64,000 nt of DNA from Microbacterium abyssi (GTDB taxonomy: Bacteria > Actinomycetota > Actinomycetes > Actinomycetales > Microbacteriaceae). Positions 8,085-16,222 of the stretch are shown here, piece by piece. Made by a program: the position numbers and the translations under genes. Position 1 is the first letter of the stretch. Every line of letters starts with the position of its first letter. The notes beneath the pieces were generated by a model. It saw only the letters and a program-made list of their open reading frames with translations, was not told the DNA's origin and did not search any database. The stretch covers positions 1,178,001-1,242,000 of the forward strand of contig NZ_CP063815.1 in assembly GCF_015277895.1 (NCBI RefSeq). The letters run 5' to 3'.

Positions 8085-11000
8085 CCGCCGCGTGGAGCGA
8101 AACCGGGCCGGGACTGTCCGCACTCGATGTCGCCGCCGCCCTCGGGCAGCCGGCACCGACGCCTGCTCAGCAGCGCGTGATCGAGGCGCCCCCGACGCCG
8201 GCCCTGGTGGTTGCCGGTGCCGGCAGCGGCAAGACCGAGACCATGTCCGGGCGCGTGGTGTGGCTGATCGCGAACGGCCATGTGCGCCGCGACGAGATCC
8301 TCGGGCTCACCTTCACACGCAAAGCCGCCGGTGAGCTGGCCGAGCGGATCGGCGCACGTCTCGCCGTGATCGACGAGTTCGGCCGCCGCGGACTGCTTCC
8401 GCACATCCCAGCGATCGTCCGCTCGGGCGCGCTGGCACGTATCGACGCCGCCGGCGCCGCGCACCGGCACATCGTGCGGACGCACGTGCTCGACGAGCTG
8501 GCCGCGCACCACGACACCGGCTGGGATGCCGCCACCCCGCGCACCGCGGAGGAGATGCTCATCCGGCCGCGGGTGTCCACCTACAACGCCTTCGCCGACT
8601 CGATCGTGCGCGAGCACGCCTCCCGGATCGGGCGCGACCCGGACGTCGCGATGCTGAGCCAGGCGGCATCGTGGATGCTGGCGCGCGAGGTCGTGCTCCG
8701 CGCAGACCTGCCGCAGCTGGAGAACATCGATCTTTCCGTCGCCACAGTGGTCGACGCCGTGCAGCGCCTCGCGGGCGAGGCGCTCGATCATCGCGCCGAT
8801 CTCGCACGAGCGGAGCGGATCGCCCTCGAGCACGCGACGGCGTTCGAGCCCTATCGCAGCAACGCCGACGTCGCCAAGGTCGCAGACAACCTGCGCGCCC
8901 TCCCGACCCTCGCAGCGCTCGTGCGCGAGTACATCTCCGAGAAGCAGCGCCGGGGCGTGCTCGACTTCGCCGATCAGGTCAGCGGCGCGTTCGACATCAT
9001 CGAGTCCTCGCCCGACGTGCGCGCCGCTCTCGTCGAGCAGCACCGCGTCGTGCTGCTCGACGAGTACCAGGACACCTCGGTCATCCAGACGCACTTCCTC
9101 TCGGCGGTGTTCCGGGACTCCGCCGTGATGGCCGTCGGCGACCCGCACCAGTCGATCTACGGCTGGCGCGGCGCGAGCGCGGACAACCTCTACGCGTTTG
9201 CGCGGACGTTCGCCGACCAGCAGCCGGCACACACCTACAGCCTGATGACGAGCTGGCGCAATGACAGTGCGATCCTCGGCATCGCCAACCGTGTCCTCCA
9301 GCCGCTGCAGCGACCGGGGCTCGACGTTCCGCCGCTCGAGCCGCGGCCCGGCGCAGGGGCAGGCAACGTCGAAGTCCGCTACCCGATGGCCGTGCACGAT
9401 GAGGCGGCCGAGGTCGCCGACTGGTTCGTCGAGCGCCGTGCTGCTCACGGCGACACGGGCAAACCCCATACCGGGGCGATCCTGTTCCGCTCGAAGCGTC
9501 ACATGCAGACCTTCGCCGAGGCGCTCGCCGCCCGCGGCGTACCGCATCGCATTCTCGGACTGGGCGGTCTGCTCGCGACGCCGGAGGTCGTCGACGTCGT
9601 CGCTGCGCTGCGAGTGATCCACGACCCTGGTGCCGGTTCCGCCCTCATCCGGTTGCTCGCCGGACCCCGTTTCGGCGTCGGCGTCGCCGACCTGGGCGCG
9701 CTCTACGGGCTCGCCGGTGAGCTCTCGAAGCGCGACAGCGGGCTGCTCCCTCTTCCCGAAGAGCTCCGCGCCCGCATCCGCGCCTCACGCGGAGCGGATG
9801 AGGCCGTTTCGATCGTCGATGCCGTCGACGTCGTCCGCGGACTGCGCGACGACTACCGCCTCCTCGAGCGGATCACGACAGACGGCCGCGTCCGCATCCG
9901 CGCAGCCGGCGAAATGCTCGAAAGGTTGAGACGCGCGGCTGCGCAGCCGATCCCCGAGCTCATCCGGCTCATCGAGACCGAACTGAGACTCGACATCGAA
10001 CTCGCCGCCAACGAGACACGAGGGCCCGCGCGTGTCGCGGCGACCCAGCTGCGCGCCTTCACCGACGAGGTGCGCACGTTCCTCGCCGCCGACGAACGCA
10101 GCAGCATCGGGAGCCTGCTCGCGTGGCTCGAGAAGGCCGAGAGCACCGACGAGCTCATGCCGCGCCCGGAGCCGCCGGAGCCCGGCGTCGTGCAGCTGCT
10201 GACGATCCACGGCTCCAAGGGACTCGAGTGGGATGCCGTCGCCGTGGCGCGCATGGTCGACGACGAACTGCCCTCCCGGCCGAGCGACACCTCCGGCTGG
10301 TTCGGGTTCGGTGTGCTGCCGTTCGCGCTCCGTGGCGACAGTGGCGCACTGCCGAGATTCGCCTGGACTCCGCCGGTCGGCGATGAACCCGATCCCGCCA
10401 AGCGCCTCAAGGCCGGAGTGGCTTCGCTCACCAGCAAGAGCAAGGTCGCCCCCGGCGCGATCACGGTGTTCAAGGACGCCTACCGCGAGTATCAGCAGCA
10501 AGAGGAGCGCCGTCTCGCCTATGTCGCGGTCACCCGCGCCCGCACCGACCTGCTTCTGACCGGCGCGCACTGGGCCGGGCAGAAGCAGCCGCGCAAGGCC
10601 GGCCCGTTCCTGCTCGAGGCCATCGAGACCCTCGGCGCGGAGGCGATCGGCGAGGTGGATCCTGACGAGAACCCGTACGAGGGCGAGGGCAAGACGACGG
10701 TGTGGCCGCTCGATCCCCTCGGGGCGCGCCGCGGCAAGGTCGAAGCCGCTGCAGCCGCTGTGCAGTCCGCACTCGAGAGCGGGCAGACGGCACCGTCGCC
10801 GCAGCTCGAGCGGCTGCTCGCCGAGCGCGCCGAACGTCTGCGCGGCGCAGTCGTCGCCCCTCCGACCCGGGTGCCGGCGTCCAAGTTCAAGGACTACGTC
10901 ACCGACTTCGACGGCACGGTGCGCGCGCTCGCCCGGCCGATGCCGGAGCGCCCGTACCGGCAGACCCGACTGGGCACGCTGTTCCACGCCTGGGTCGAGC

Positions 11001-11518
11001 ATCGTTCCGGGCTCGTCGGCGCCGGGCCGAGCGCCGACGCGGCGCTGTGGGACAGCGACGAGGAGCAGCCGGAGCAGTCCGGCGTTTCGGCCGCCGACGA
11101 CGCCGACCTGCAGAAACTGCGCGAGATCTTCGAACGCAGCGAATGGGCAGGGCTCCGGCCGATCGCCGTCGAGATCGAGATCGACTTCGCTCTCGGTGCT
11201 GGCGCCGTGTCCGCCGGTGAAGGCCACATCGTGATCTGCAAGCTCGACGCCGTATACCGGCGCGACGACCGCGGCGGCCGGATCGAGATCGTCGACTGGA
11301 AGACCGGCCGCGCGCCGCGCACCGCATCAGAAAAGGACGAGAGGATGCTGCAGCTGGCGCTGTACCGCCTCGCGTACCACCGGCGATTCGGCGTGCCACT
11401 CGACGACATCGACGTCGCGCTGTACTACGTCGCGGACGACCTCGTCATCCGCGGCGACCGGGTCTACTCGGAGGAGGAGTTGGTCCAGCGGTGGAGCGCG
11501 GCGCGCGCAGCGCGCTGA
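8081..11518 (+). CDS. adnB: AdnB-like helicase-nuclease subunit
   Basis: This 1145-residue protein is the second AdnAB subunit. It has an active-looking superfamily 1A motor: Walker A GAGSGKT (about residues 46-52), motif Ia FTRKAAGEL, Walker B LLDEYQDTS (about 326), GDPHQSIYGWRG, LTIHGSKGLEW (motif V) and AYVAVTRAR (motif VI). The C-terminal PD-(D/E)XK nuclease is shown by EIVDWKTGRAP (about residue 1070). The protein should supply the main ATP-driven translocation and cut one strand. The start is the ATG within the ATGA overlap with adnA, so translation is probably coupled; longer upstream reading is out of frame with adnA and is a shadow. Its 3' end overlaps the convergent phosphotransferase gene by 55 nt. 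Confidence 0.9.
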   Translation: MTAAWSETGPGLSALDVAAALGQPAPTPAQQRVIEAPPTPALVVAGAGSGKTETMSGRVVWLIANGHVRRDEILGLTFTRKAAGELAERIGARLAVIDEFGRRGLLPHIPAIVRSGALARIDAAGAAHRHIVRTHVLDELAAHHDTGWDAATPRTAEEMLIRPRVSTYNAFADSIVREHASRIGRDPDVAMLSQAASWMLAREVVLRADLPQLENIDLSVATVVDAVQRLAGEALDHRADLARAERIALEHATAFEPYRSNADVAKVADNLRALPTLAALVREYISEKQRRGVLDFADQVSGAFDIIESSPDVRAALVEQHRVVLLDEYQDTSVIQTHFLSAVFRDSAVMAVGDPHQSIYGWRGASADNLYAFARTFADQQPAHTYSLMTSWRNDSAILGIANRVLQPLQRPGLDVPPLEPRPGAGAGNVEVRYPMAVHDEAAEVADWFVERRAAHGDTGKPHTGAILFRSKRHMQTFAEALAARGVPHRILGLGGLLATPEVVDVVAALRVIHDPGAGSALIRLLAGPRFGVGVADLGALYGLAGELSKRDSGLLPLPEELRARIRASRGADEAVSIVDAVDVVRGLRDDYRLLERITTDGRVRIRAAGEMLERLRRAAAQPIPELIRLIETELRLDIELAANETRGPARVAATQLRAFTDEVRTFLAADERSSIGSLLAWLEKAESTDELMPRPEPPEPGVVQLLTIHGSKGLEWDAVAVARMVDDELPSRPSDTSGWFGFGVLPFALRGDSGALPRFAWTPPVGDEPDPAKRLKAGVASLTSKSKVAPGAITVFKDAYREYQQQEERRLAYVAVTRARTDLLLTGAHWAGQKQPRKAGPFLLEAIETLGAEAIGEVDPDENPYEGEGKTTVWPLDPLGARRGKVEAAAAAVQSALESGQTAPSPQLERLLAERAERLRGAVVAPPTRVPASKFKDYVTDFDGTVRALARPMPERPYRQTRLGTLFHAWVEHRSGLVGAGPSADAALWDSDEEQPEQSGVSAADDADLQKLREIFERSEWAGLRPIAVEIEIDFALGAGAVSAGEGHIVICKLDAVYRRDDRGGRIEIVDWKTGRAPRTASEKDERMLQLALYRLAYHRRFGVPLDDIDVALYYVADDLVIRGDRVYSEEELVQRWSAARAAR

Positions 11519-12723
11519 GCCTCGTCGGCCGGATCTGAGTCATCGCCATCTTTCGGCGACTCAGCGTGCGAGGACTCCGCTGCGGACGATTCGTCGCGCC
11601 ATGCCTCTGCGACCTCGCTCAGGTCTTCGGTCGCGTCGCCGGCCGGGGCGTCCTCGAGCTCCTCGGGCAGCAGGTCGCTCGGGTTGTACGCGTCGGTCTG
11701 CATCGAGGTGTTGAAGCCGGTGGCCGCGGTCTCCGGCACGCGGTCCAGGGCGTCCAGAGCCGAGTCGACGCCGTCGCCGCGCGCGGCGATCACCGACAGA
11801 TCGTTCTCCCGCAGCCCTTCGGCGAGCGCATCCAGGAGGGCTGCGGCGTCATCGACGATGTCCGTGCGCCGCAGCAGGTCACCGTGCACCAGCCAACGGG
11901 CGAACTCCAGCTCGGCCAGCATCCGCGCCCGCACGGCCAGCGCGGCATCGGGTGCCCGATCCGAGCTTTCGGCGTACGAGGCGTGCACGTCGCCCGCGGC
12001 ATCCGGGGCCGAGGAGAGCCACGCGAGGTCGACGGCGGGATCGCCGATCGAGAGCGCGTGCCAGTCGACCATGCCCACCACTTCCGGCCCGCGATCCGGA
12101 TCGTCCTCGAACAGGAACGAGGTCGCCTTCGCTCCGCCGAGGGTCACCGCCGATTCGAACCGCCACAGATCGTCGTCTTCAACGGCCTCGCGCCAGCGAA
12201 CCGTGAGCCGCGCGGGAACGCGCCCGGTCGCCGCAGCGCGGTCGACCAGCTGACGGATCTCATCCCGCACCTCTTCCGCGCTTCTGGCAGTGAGGCCCGC
12301 ACCGCGGACCACCGATGCCGGCAGCGAGTGCACGGCGGCGATCGATGAACCCATCGACGACGCCGCTCCGCGTCCGCGGGGCACGTGCGTCGCCTCGATC
12401 TGGAAGCCGTGCAGCAGCTCCGTCACCAGCGCGCGTCCCTCGGCGAGGCGGGTCTCGCCGACGTACTCCGGGGCCCGGAACGGCAGCATCGCCCGTGCGC
12501 CGGCCGTAAGTGCACGGAGGGCGAGCGCCTCCGCGGCGAGCTCTCGCGATGTCTCGTCGTCGTCGCCGACGCGGATCGCGAGCTCTCGGCCGTCGGCGAG
12601 AGTGACGACGGCGGAGTCGAAGCGTCCGTCGCCGTCTGCGGTGAGGGGTCGCGCGCCCACGACCTCCGCCCCGGGCAGTGCGGCTGTGACCGCCGCCGCT
12701 AGAGTAAAGGGAGACCGTGCCAT
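11464..12723 (-). CDS. Phosphotransferase (APH-like fold), probably catalytically altered
   Basis: This 419-residue protein shows the APH/choline-kinase fold. It has a nucleotide-lobe Glu/Arg-rich region, a GSSIAAVHSLP segment, and a late motif MVDWHALSIGDPAVDLAWL (about residue 217) that matches the metal-binding Asp motif of aminoglycoside and macrolide phosphotransferases. The catalytic loop HGDLxxxN that should lie about 20 residues earlier is absent and reads SAVTLGGAKATSF. An HGD occurs only later (about residue 279), in the wrong place. A pseudokinase or a changed mechanism is therefore possible. The last 90 residues are acidic and low in complexity. The leaderless-type hexamer TAACCT ends 7 nt before the ATG. 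Resistance to any drug cannot be inferred. Confidence 0.75.
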   Translation of the reverse strand: MARSPFTLAAAVTAALPGAEVVGARPLTADGDGRFDSAVVTLADGRELAIRVGDDDETSRELAAEALALRALTAGARAMLPFRAPEYVGETRLAEGRALVTELLHGFQIEATHVPRGRGAASSMGSSIAAVHSLPASVVRGAGLTARSAEEVRDEIRQLVDRAAATGRVPARLTVRWREAVEDDDLWRFESAVTLGGAKATSFLFEDDPDRGPEVVGMVDWHALSIGDPAVDLAWLSSAPDAAGDVHASYAESSDRAPDAALAVRARMLAELEFARWLVHGDLLRRTDIVDDAAALLDALAEGLRENDLSVIAARGDGVDSALDALDRVPETAATGFNTSMQTDAYNPSDLLPEELEDAPAGDATEDLSEVAEAWRDESSAAESSHAESPKDGDDSDPADEAQRAARAALHRWTNSSSE

Positions 12724-12730
12724 GACCCCA

Positions 12731-12736
12731 AGGTTA
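12731..12736 (-). promoter_or_regulatory. -10 element (TAACCT) of the phosphotransferase gene, leaderless type
   Basis: The hexamer on the complement ends 7 nt before the ATG at 12723. The intergenic region to nudC is only 65 bp. Confidence 0.5.
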
Positions 12737-12788
12737 GGTCTGTTCGGGCGCGGTTCCGCCTACGCCACGCCTGCGAGAGAGGGAGTCG

Positions 12789-13673
12789 ATGACCGTCCAG
12801 CGTGCTCTGTTCGACCGGACGGGCCACCTCCGTGATGAACAGGGCATCCTCGACGCGCTGCGCTCCTCGGCCGATGCCCGTGTCGTCGTGGTCCGCGACG
12901 GACGTGCGCGGGTCCAGGACGGCGCGCTCGTGACCGTCCCGCCGGCCGAGGTCGACGAGGAGGCGGAATGGGGGCTGCTCGGGCAGGACAGCGATGGCAA
13001 CTCGCTGCTGCTGGCCGCAGTCGGAGCTGAGCCCGATTCGATCGACGCGGCCCCCGCCGAGACCTGGCTCGGGTTGCGCGACACGGGCGGGATGCTGGAT
13101 GGCGAGAGCACCGAACTCCTCGTCGCCGCGGTGACCCTGGCGTCCTGGCTGCGCGACGCGCGGTTCTGCCAGGCGTGCGGCGCGGAGACGGCCCTGCAGC
13201 AGGGCGGCTGGTCCCGGCGATGCGCGACCTGTGCGCACGACATCTTCCCCCGCACCGATCCCGCCGTCATCGTCGCGGTGGAGAACGCCGACGGGGAGCG
13301 TCTGCTGCTGGGCGCCAACGCGAACTGGCGCGGCCGGATGTACTCGTGCTTCGCCGGTTTCGTCGAGGCGGGGGAGTCGCTGGAGACCACGGTTCACCGC
13401 GAGATCGAAGAGGAGGCCGGCGTCCTCCTCGACGACGTCCGCTACGTCTCGTCGCAGCCCTGGCCGTATCCGCGCTCGCTGATGATCGGGTTCAGAGCGA
13501 CGGCATCCGACGAGCGCCCGGCGCGCCCGGACGGCGAGGAGATCATCGACGTGCGCTGGTTCACCCGTGACGAGATCCGCAGCGCCCTGAACGGCGACGG
13601 GCCGGTGGGCCTCCCTGGCCCTGCATCCATCGCCAGGGCGCTCATCCAGAGCTGGTGCGAGGAGCGCGAGTGA
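12789..13673 (+). CDS. nudC: NAD(+)/NADH diphosphatase NudC (Nudix hydrolase)
   Basis: This 294-residue protein hydrolyses NAD(H) to NMN(H) and AMP, and NudC family members also remove NAD caps from RNA. A four-cysteine zinc site is formed by Cys127, Cys130, Cys145 and Cys148. The Nudix box spans about 190-212 (G-x5-E-x7-REIEEEAGV). The NudC signature SQPWPYPxS follows at 222-230 and separates it from other Nudix enzymes. The start is an ATG preceded by GAGGGAG with short spacing. The stop overlaps the uvrD2-like gene by GTGA, so the two form a coupled operon, the same pairing as in M. tuberculosis (nudC-uvrD2). Confidence 0.93.
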   Translation: MTVQRALFDRTGHLRDEQGILDALRSSADARVVVVRDGRARVQDGALVTVPPAEVDEEAEWGLLGQDSDGNSLLLAAVGAEPDSIDAAPAETWLGLRDTGGMLDGESTELLVAAVTLASWLRDARFCQACGAETALQQGGWSRRCATCAHDIFPRTDPAVIVAVENADGERLLLGANANWRGRMYSCFAGFVEAGESLETTVHREIEEEAGVLLDDVRYVSSQPWPYPRSLMIGFRATASDERPARPDGEEIIDVRWFTRDEIRSALNGDGPVGLPGPASIARALIQSWCEERE

Positions 13674-15391
13674 GCGCACTCGACGCGCTCGACGAACGGC
13701 AGCGGGAAGCGGCGTCCGTGCTGCGCGGTCCGGTCGCGGTGCTTGCCGGCGCCGGCACCGGCAAGACCCGCGTGATCACGCACCGCATCGCGCACGGCGT
13801 CGACACCGGTGCGTACTCCCCGAACAGGGTGATGGCAGTCACCTTCACCTCGAAGGCCGCCGGCGAGTTGCGAGGCCGACTGCGTGCGCTCGGGATCGAA
13901 GGTGTCGCCGCCCGCACCTTCCACGCCGCTGCCCTCGCCCAGCTGAACTTCTTCTGGCCGACGCTGGCAGGTTCGCCTGCGCCCGCGATCATCGACAACA
14001 AGGTGCGGGTGCTCGGGCAGGCGGCCGAACAGCTGCGCCTGCGGCTGGACACCGCGACGCTCCGTGACGTCGCAAGTGAGATCGAGTGGCGGAAGGTCTC
14101 GATGCTGTCGATCGAGCAGCACGCGGCGCTCGGCAAGGCCGTCGGCCGGGTGAGCGCCGAGCAGCTCGCGGATCTGCAGCGGGGGTACGAGGTGCTCAAG
14201 GACGACCGGCGTCAGCTCGACTTCGAGGACGTGCTGCTGGCGTGCGCAGGGATGCTGGAGGCCGAGCCTCGCGTCGCGGCATCCGTGCACGAGCAGTACC
14301 GCCACTTCACCGTCGACGAGTTCCAGGACGTCTCCCCGTTGCAGAACCGGCTGCTGGAGCTGTGGCTCGGCGAGCGCCGCGACATCTGCGTCGTGGGCGA
14401 CGCGAGCCAGACGATCTACTCGTTCGCCGGCGCCGATCAGCGCTACCTGCTGGAGTTCGGACGCCGGTACCCCGACGCGACGGTCGTGAAGCTCGAGACG
14501 AACTACCGCTCGCAGCCGCCGATCCTCGCCGCAGCCAACGCCCTCATGAAAGGGCGGCCGGGGGCACTCGAACTCGTCGCGGCGCGGGAGGCGCCGACCG
14601 CCGAGGGGCCGACGCTCACGGTGTACGACAGCGAGACGGACGAGGCTGCTGGCATCGCCGCGTCGATCACGGCGCGCATCAAGACCGGGGCCGCGCCGTC
14701 CGAGATCGCCGTCCTGTACCGAGCCCACGCGCAGTCCGCGGCGATTCAGCAGGCACTCGCGGCGGCAGGCATCGCCGCGAGCGTGCTGGGCGGCAAGCGG
14801 TTCTTCGACATGCCGGAGGTGCGTCAGGCGGTGCTGGCGCTCCGCGGCGCCTCCGTCGCTCCGACCGAGCGCGGCTTCCTCCCGAACGTGCGGCGCGTGC
14901 TGCGCGAGATGGGACTCACCGACGAACCGCCGGCGGCGGGCGGCGCGCAGCGGGACGGCTGGGAGGCGCGGCGCGCGATCCTGCAGCTGGCAGAGGAGGC
15001 CCCGGACGGCACCACGCTGCGGACATTCAGCGACACGCTCATGGCCCGAGCGAAGGACCAGCACGAGCCGACCATGCAGACCGTCACACTCTCGACCCTG
15101 CACGCGGCGAAGGGTCTGGAGTGGCCGCACGTGCTGCTGACCGGATGCGCAGAGGGCGCGCTGCCGATCTCCTACGCGACCGGGTTCGATGCGATCGACG
15201 AGGAGCGCCGCCTCGCATACGTCGGAATCACGCGCGCCGCAAGGACGCTGGAGCTGTCGTGGTCCCGGTCGGCAGGGCGCGGGGAGCGCCGTGCGTCCCG
15301 GTTCCTGGAGGAGATCGGAACGACTGCTCGCGGCACCGGCATTCTTCGTGAAACCTCGCCTCGCGCCACGCGCGGCGCCCGTCGGGGCTGA
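13670..15391 (+). CDS. UvrD2-like superfamily 1 DNA helicase, short form
   Basis: This 573-residue protein has the superfamily 1A motifs: Walker A GAGTGKTRV (about residue 25), FTSKAAGEL, Walker B TVDEFQDVS (about 215), GDASQTIYSF, LSTLHAAKGLEW (about 475) and AYVGITRAA. Translation begins at a GTG in the GTGA overlap with nudC, with GGAG just upstream; a GTG 15 nt earlier has no such support. Mycobacterial UvrD2 is about 700 residues and ends with an HRDC domain and a tetracysteine motif; this protein ends soon after motif VI and has neither. The final 164 nt overlap the convergent gene on the other strand. It probably acts in repair or recombination. Confidence 0.85.
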   Translation: MSALDALDERQREAASVLRGPVAVLAGAGTGKTRVITHRIAHGVDTGAYSPNRVMAVTFTSKAAGELRGRLRALGIEGVAARTFHAAALAQLNFFWPTLAGSPAPAIIDNKVRVLGQAAEQLRLRLDTATLRDVASEIEWRKVSMLSIEQHAALGKAVGRVSAEQLADLQRGYEVLKDDRRQLDFEDVLLACAGMLEAEPRVAASVHEQYRHFTVDEFQDVSPLQNRLLELWLGERRDICVVGDASQTIYSFAGADQRYLLEFGRRYPDATVVKLETNYRSQPPILAAANALMKGRPGALELVAAREAPTAEGPTLTVYDSETDEAAGIAASITARIKTGAAPSEIAVLYRAHAQSAAIQQALAAAGIAASVLGGKRFFDMPEVRQAVLALRGASVAPTERGFLPNVRRVLREMGLTDEPPAAGGAQRDGWEARRAILQLAEEAPDGTTLRTFSDTLMARAKDQHEPTMQTVTLSTLHAAKGLEWPHVLLTGCAEGALPISYATGFDAIDEERRLAYVGITRAARTLELSWSRSAGRGERRASRFLEEIGTTARGTGILRETSPRATRGARRG

Positions 15392-16118
15392 CCCGCACCG
15401 ACTTCGCGTGCTTCGCGCCGTCGTCCTCGCCGAGCAGGCGTGCGATCAGCCCGGCAGCCTCGGCCGCGCGAGTGCCGGTGATGCGCCCGCCCTCCGCACC
15501 GATCAGCTGAGCGTGCATACCCGGCCACGCCGGATCCCGTTGCCGCTCGTGCTCGTCGCGGCACGACAGGCAAGGGGTGCGTCCGGGGACGATCAGAGGA
15601 CCGACCGTAGTGGCGCCGGGTTCGAAGGCGACCGGTACGTGCGCGAGATCGTCGTGCAGGTAGCCGGCGAGCTGATGAGCGGATGCTGCGCCGTGCACGA
15701 GCACCACGCCCACGGCCCCGACGGCTGCTCTTCCCGCGGTCGTGAACCCCTCGTCCCGCAGAGCGAGCTCCATGCGCGCCTCGACGCGCGAGTCGTCGAT
15801 GTTGACGCTCTCGATCCAGATCGCCGGGAGCGGGGGCGGGTCCGTGCGCAGCACGGGTTCCAGCAACTGCAGCAGCTGGCGGGCGGCTTCGCGCGGGGCG
15901 CCGACGCCGTGCGCGACCACGTCGAACGCGCTCCGGCGGAAGCCGGTGCGCATGGCCTGGAGGAGCGGTTCGACCCACGGCTCCGACAGCGACACACGCA
16001 GGACTCCGTCCGGCCCGTGCCGCCCGTCCAGGCCGAACTGGACCGTGTCGACGTCGCGCCACAGCAACGGGAACGCCGGGTCGATGCGGGTCAGCGTGGT
16101 CGGGGTGATCGGAGGCAT
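15228..16118 (-). CDS. ThiF / cyclodehydratase-like zinc-binding protein, function unknown
   Basis: This 296-residue protein resembles the E1-like (ThiF/YcaO-partner, TOMM cyclodehydratase-like) proteins that actinobacteria carry in this neighbourhood. A degenerate Rossmann region (AVGAVGVVLVHG, about residue 132) lacks the ATP-binding Gly and Arg pattern of active E1 enzymes. A CLSCRDEHE motif (about 182-190) and a CRCR pair near residue 262 could bind one zinc, as the paired CxxC motifs of this superfamily do. The N-terminus looks like a winged-helix leader-binding region. No precursor peptide or YcaO gene is nearby, so a peptide-modifying role is not supported here. A CAGAAT hexamer ends 6 nt before the ATG. 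It overlaps the uvrD2-like gene tail to tail. Confidence 0.65.
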   Translation of the reverse strand: MPPITPTTLTRIDPAFPLLWRDVDTVQFGLDGRHGPDGVLRVSLSEPWVEPLLQAMRTGFRRSAFDVVAHGVGAPREAARQLLQLLEPVLRTDPPPLPAIWIESVNIDDSRVEARMELALRDEGFTTAGRAAVGAVGVVLVHGAASAHQLAGYLHDDLAHVPVAFEPGATTVGPLIVPGRTPCLSCRDEHERQRDPAWPGMHAQLIGAEGGRITGTRAAEAAGLIARLLGEDDGAKHAKSVRVSPDGRRAWREARFHEECRCREQSFRSPPGTGTHGAPRALPTGTTTAPASLRRA

Positions 16119-16124
16119 GCCCCG

Positions 16125-16130
16125 ATTCTG
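16125..16130 (-). promoter_or_regulatory. -10 element (CAGAAT) of the ThiF-like gene, leaderless type
   Basis: The hexamer on the complement ends 6 nt before the ATG at 16118. The spacing matches the other leaderless-type sites in the window, but the hexamer is weaker. Confidence 0.35.
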
Positions 16131-16222
16131 CTCAGCCGCCGGACGCCAGGGGGCGCCGAACGTCGATCAGTGGACAACTCCGGGGTGCGCGCCGAAGTGC
16201 AGGACGAGTCGTTCCGGCCGGC

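Noticed and set aside
5979..8156. 725-codon frame on the - strand
   Set aside because: Antisense shadow of adnA, with Arg/Asp/Gly-rich composition and no recognisable motif.
7898..9622. 574-codon frame on the - strand
   Set aside because: Antisense to adnA/adnB, whose helicase motifs are clear in this region.
13442..15130. 562-codon frame on the - strand
   Set aside because: Antisense to nudC and the uvrD2-like gene, no domain, no ribosome-binding site.
15228..16118. A RiPP (TOMM) biosynthesis cluster around the cyclodehydratase-like protein
   Set aside because: There is no YcaO, dehydrogenase, precursor peptide or transporter nearby, and the neighbours are conserved repair genes.
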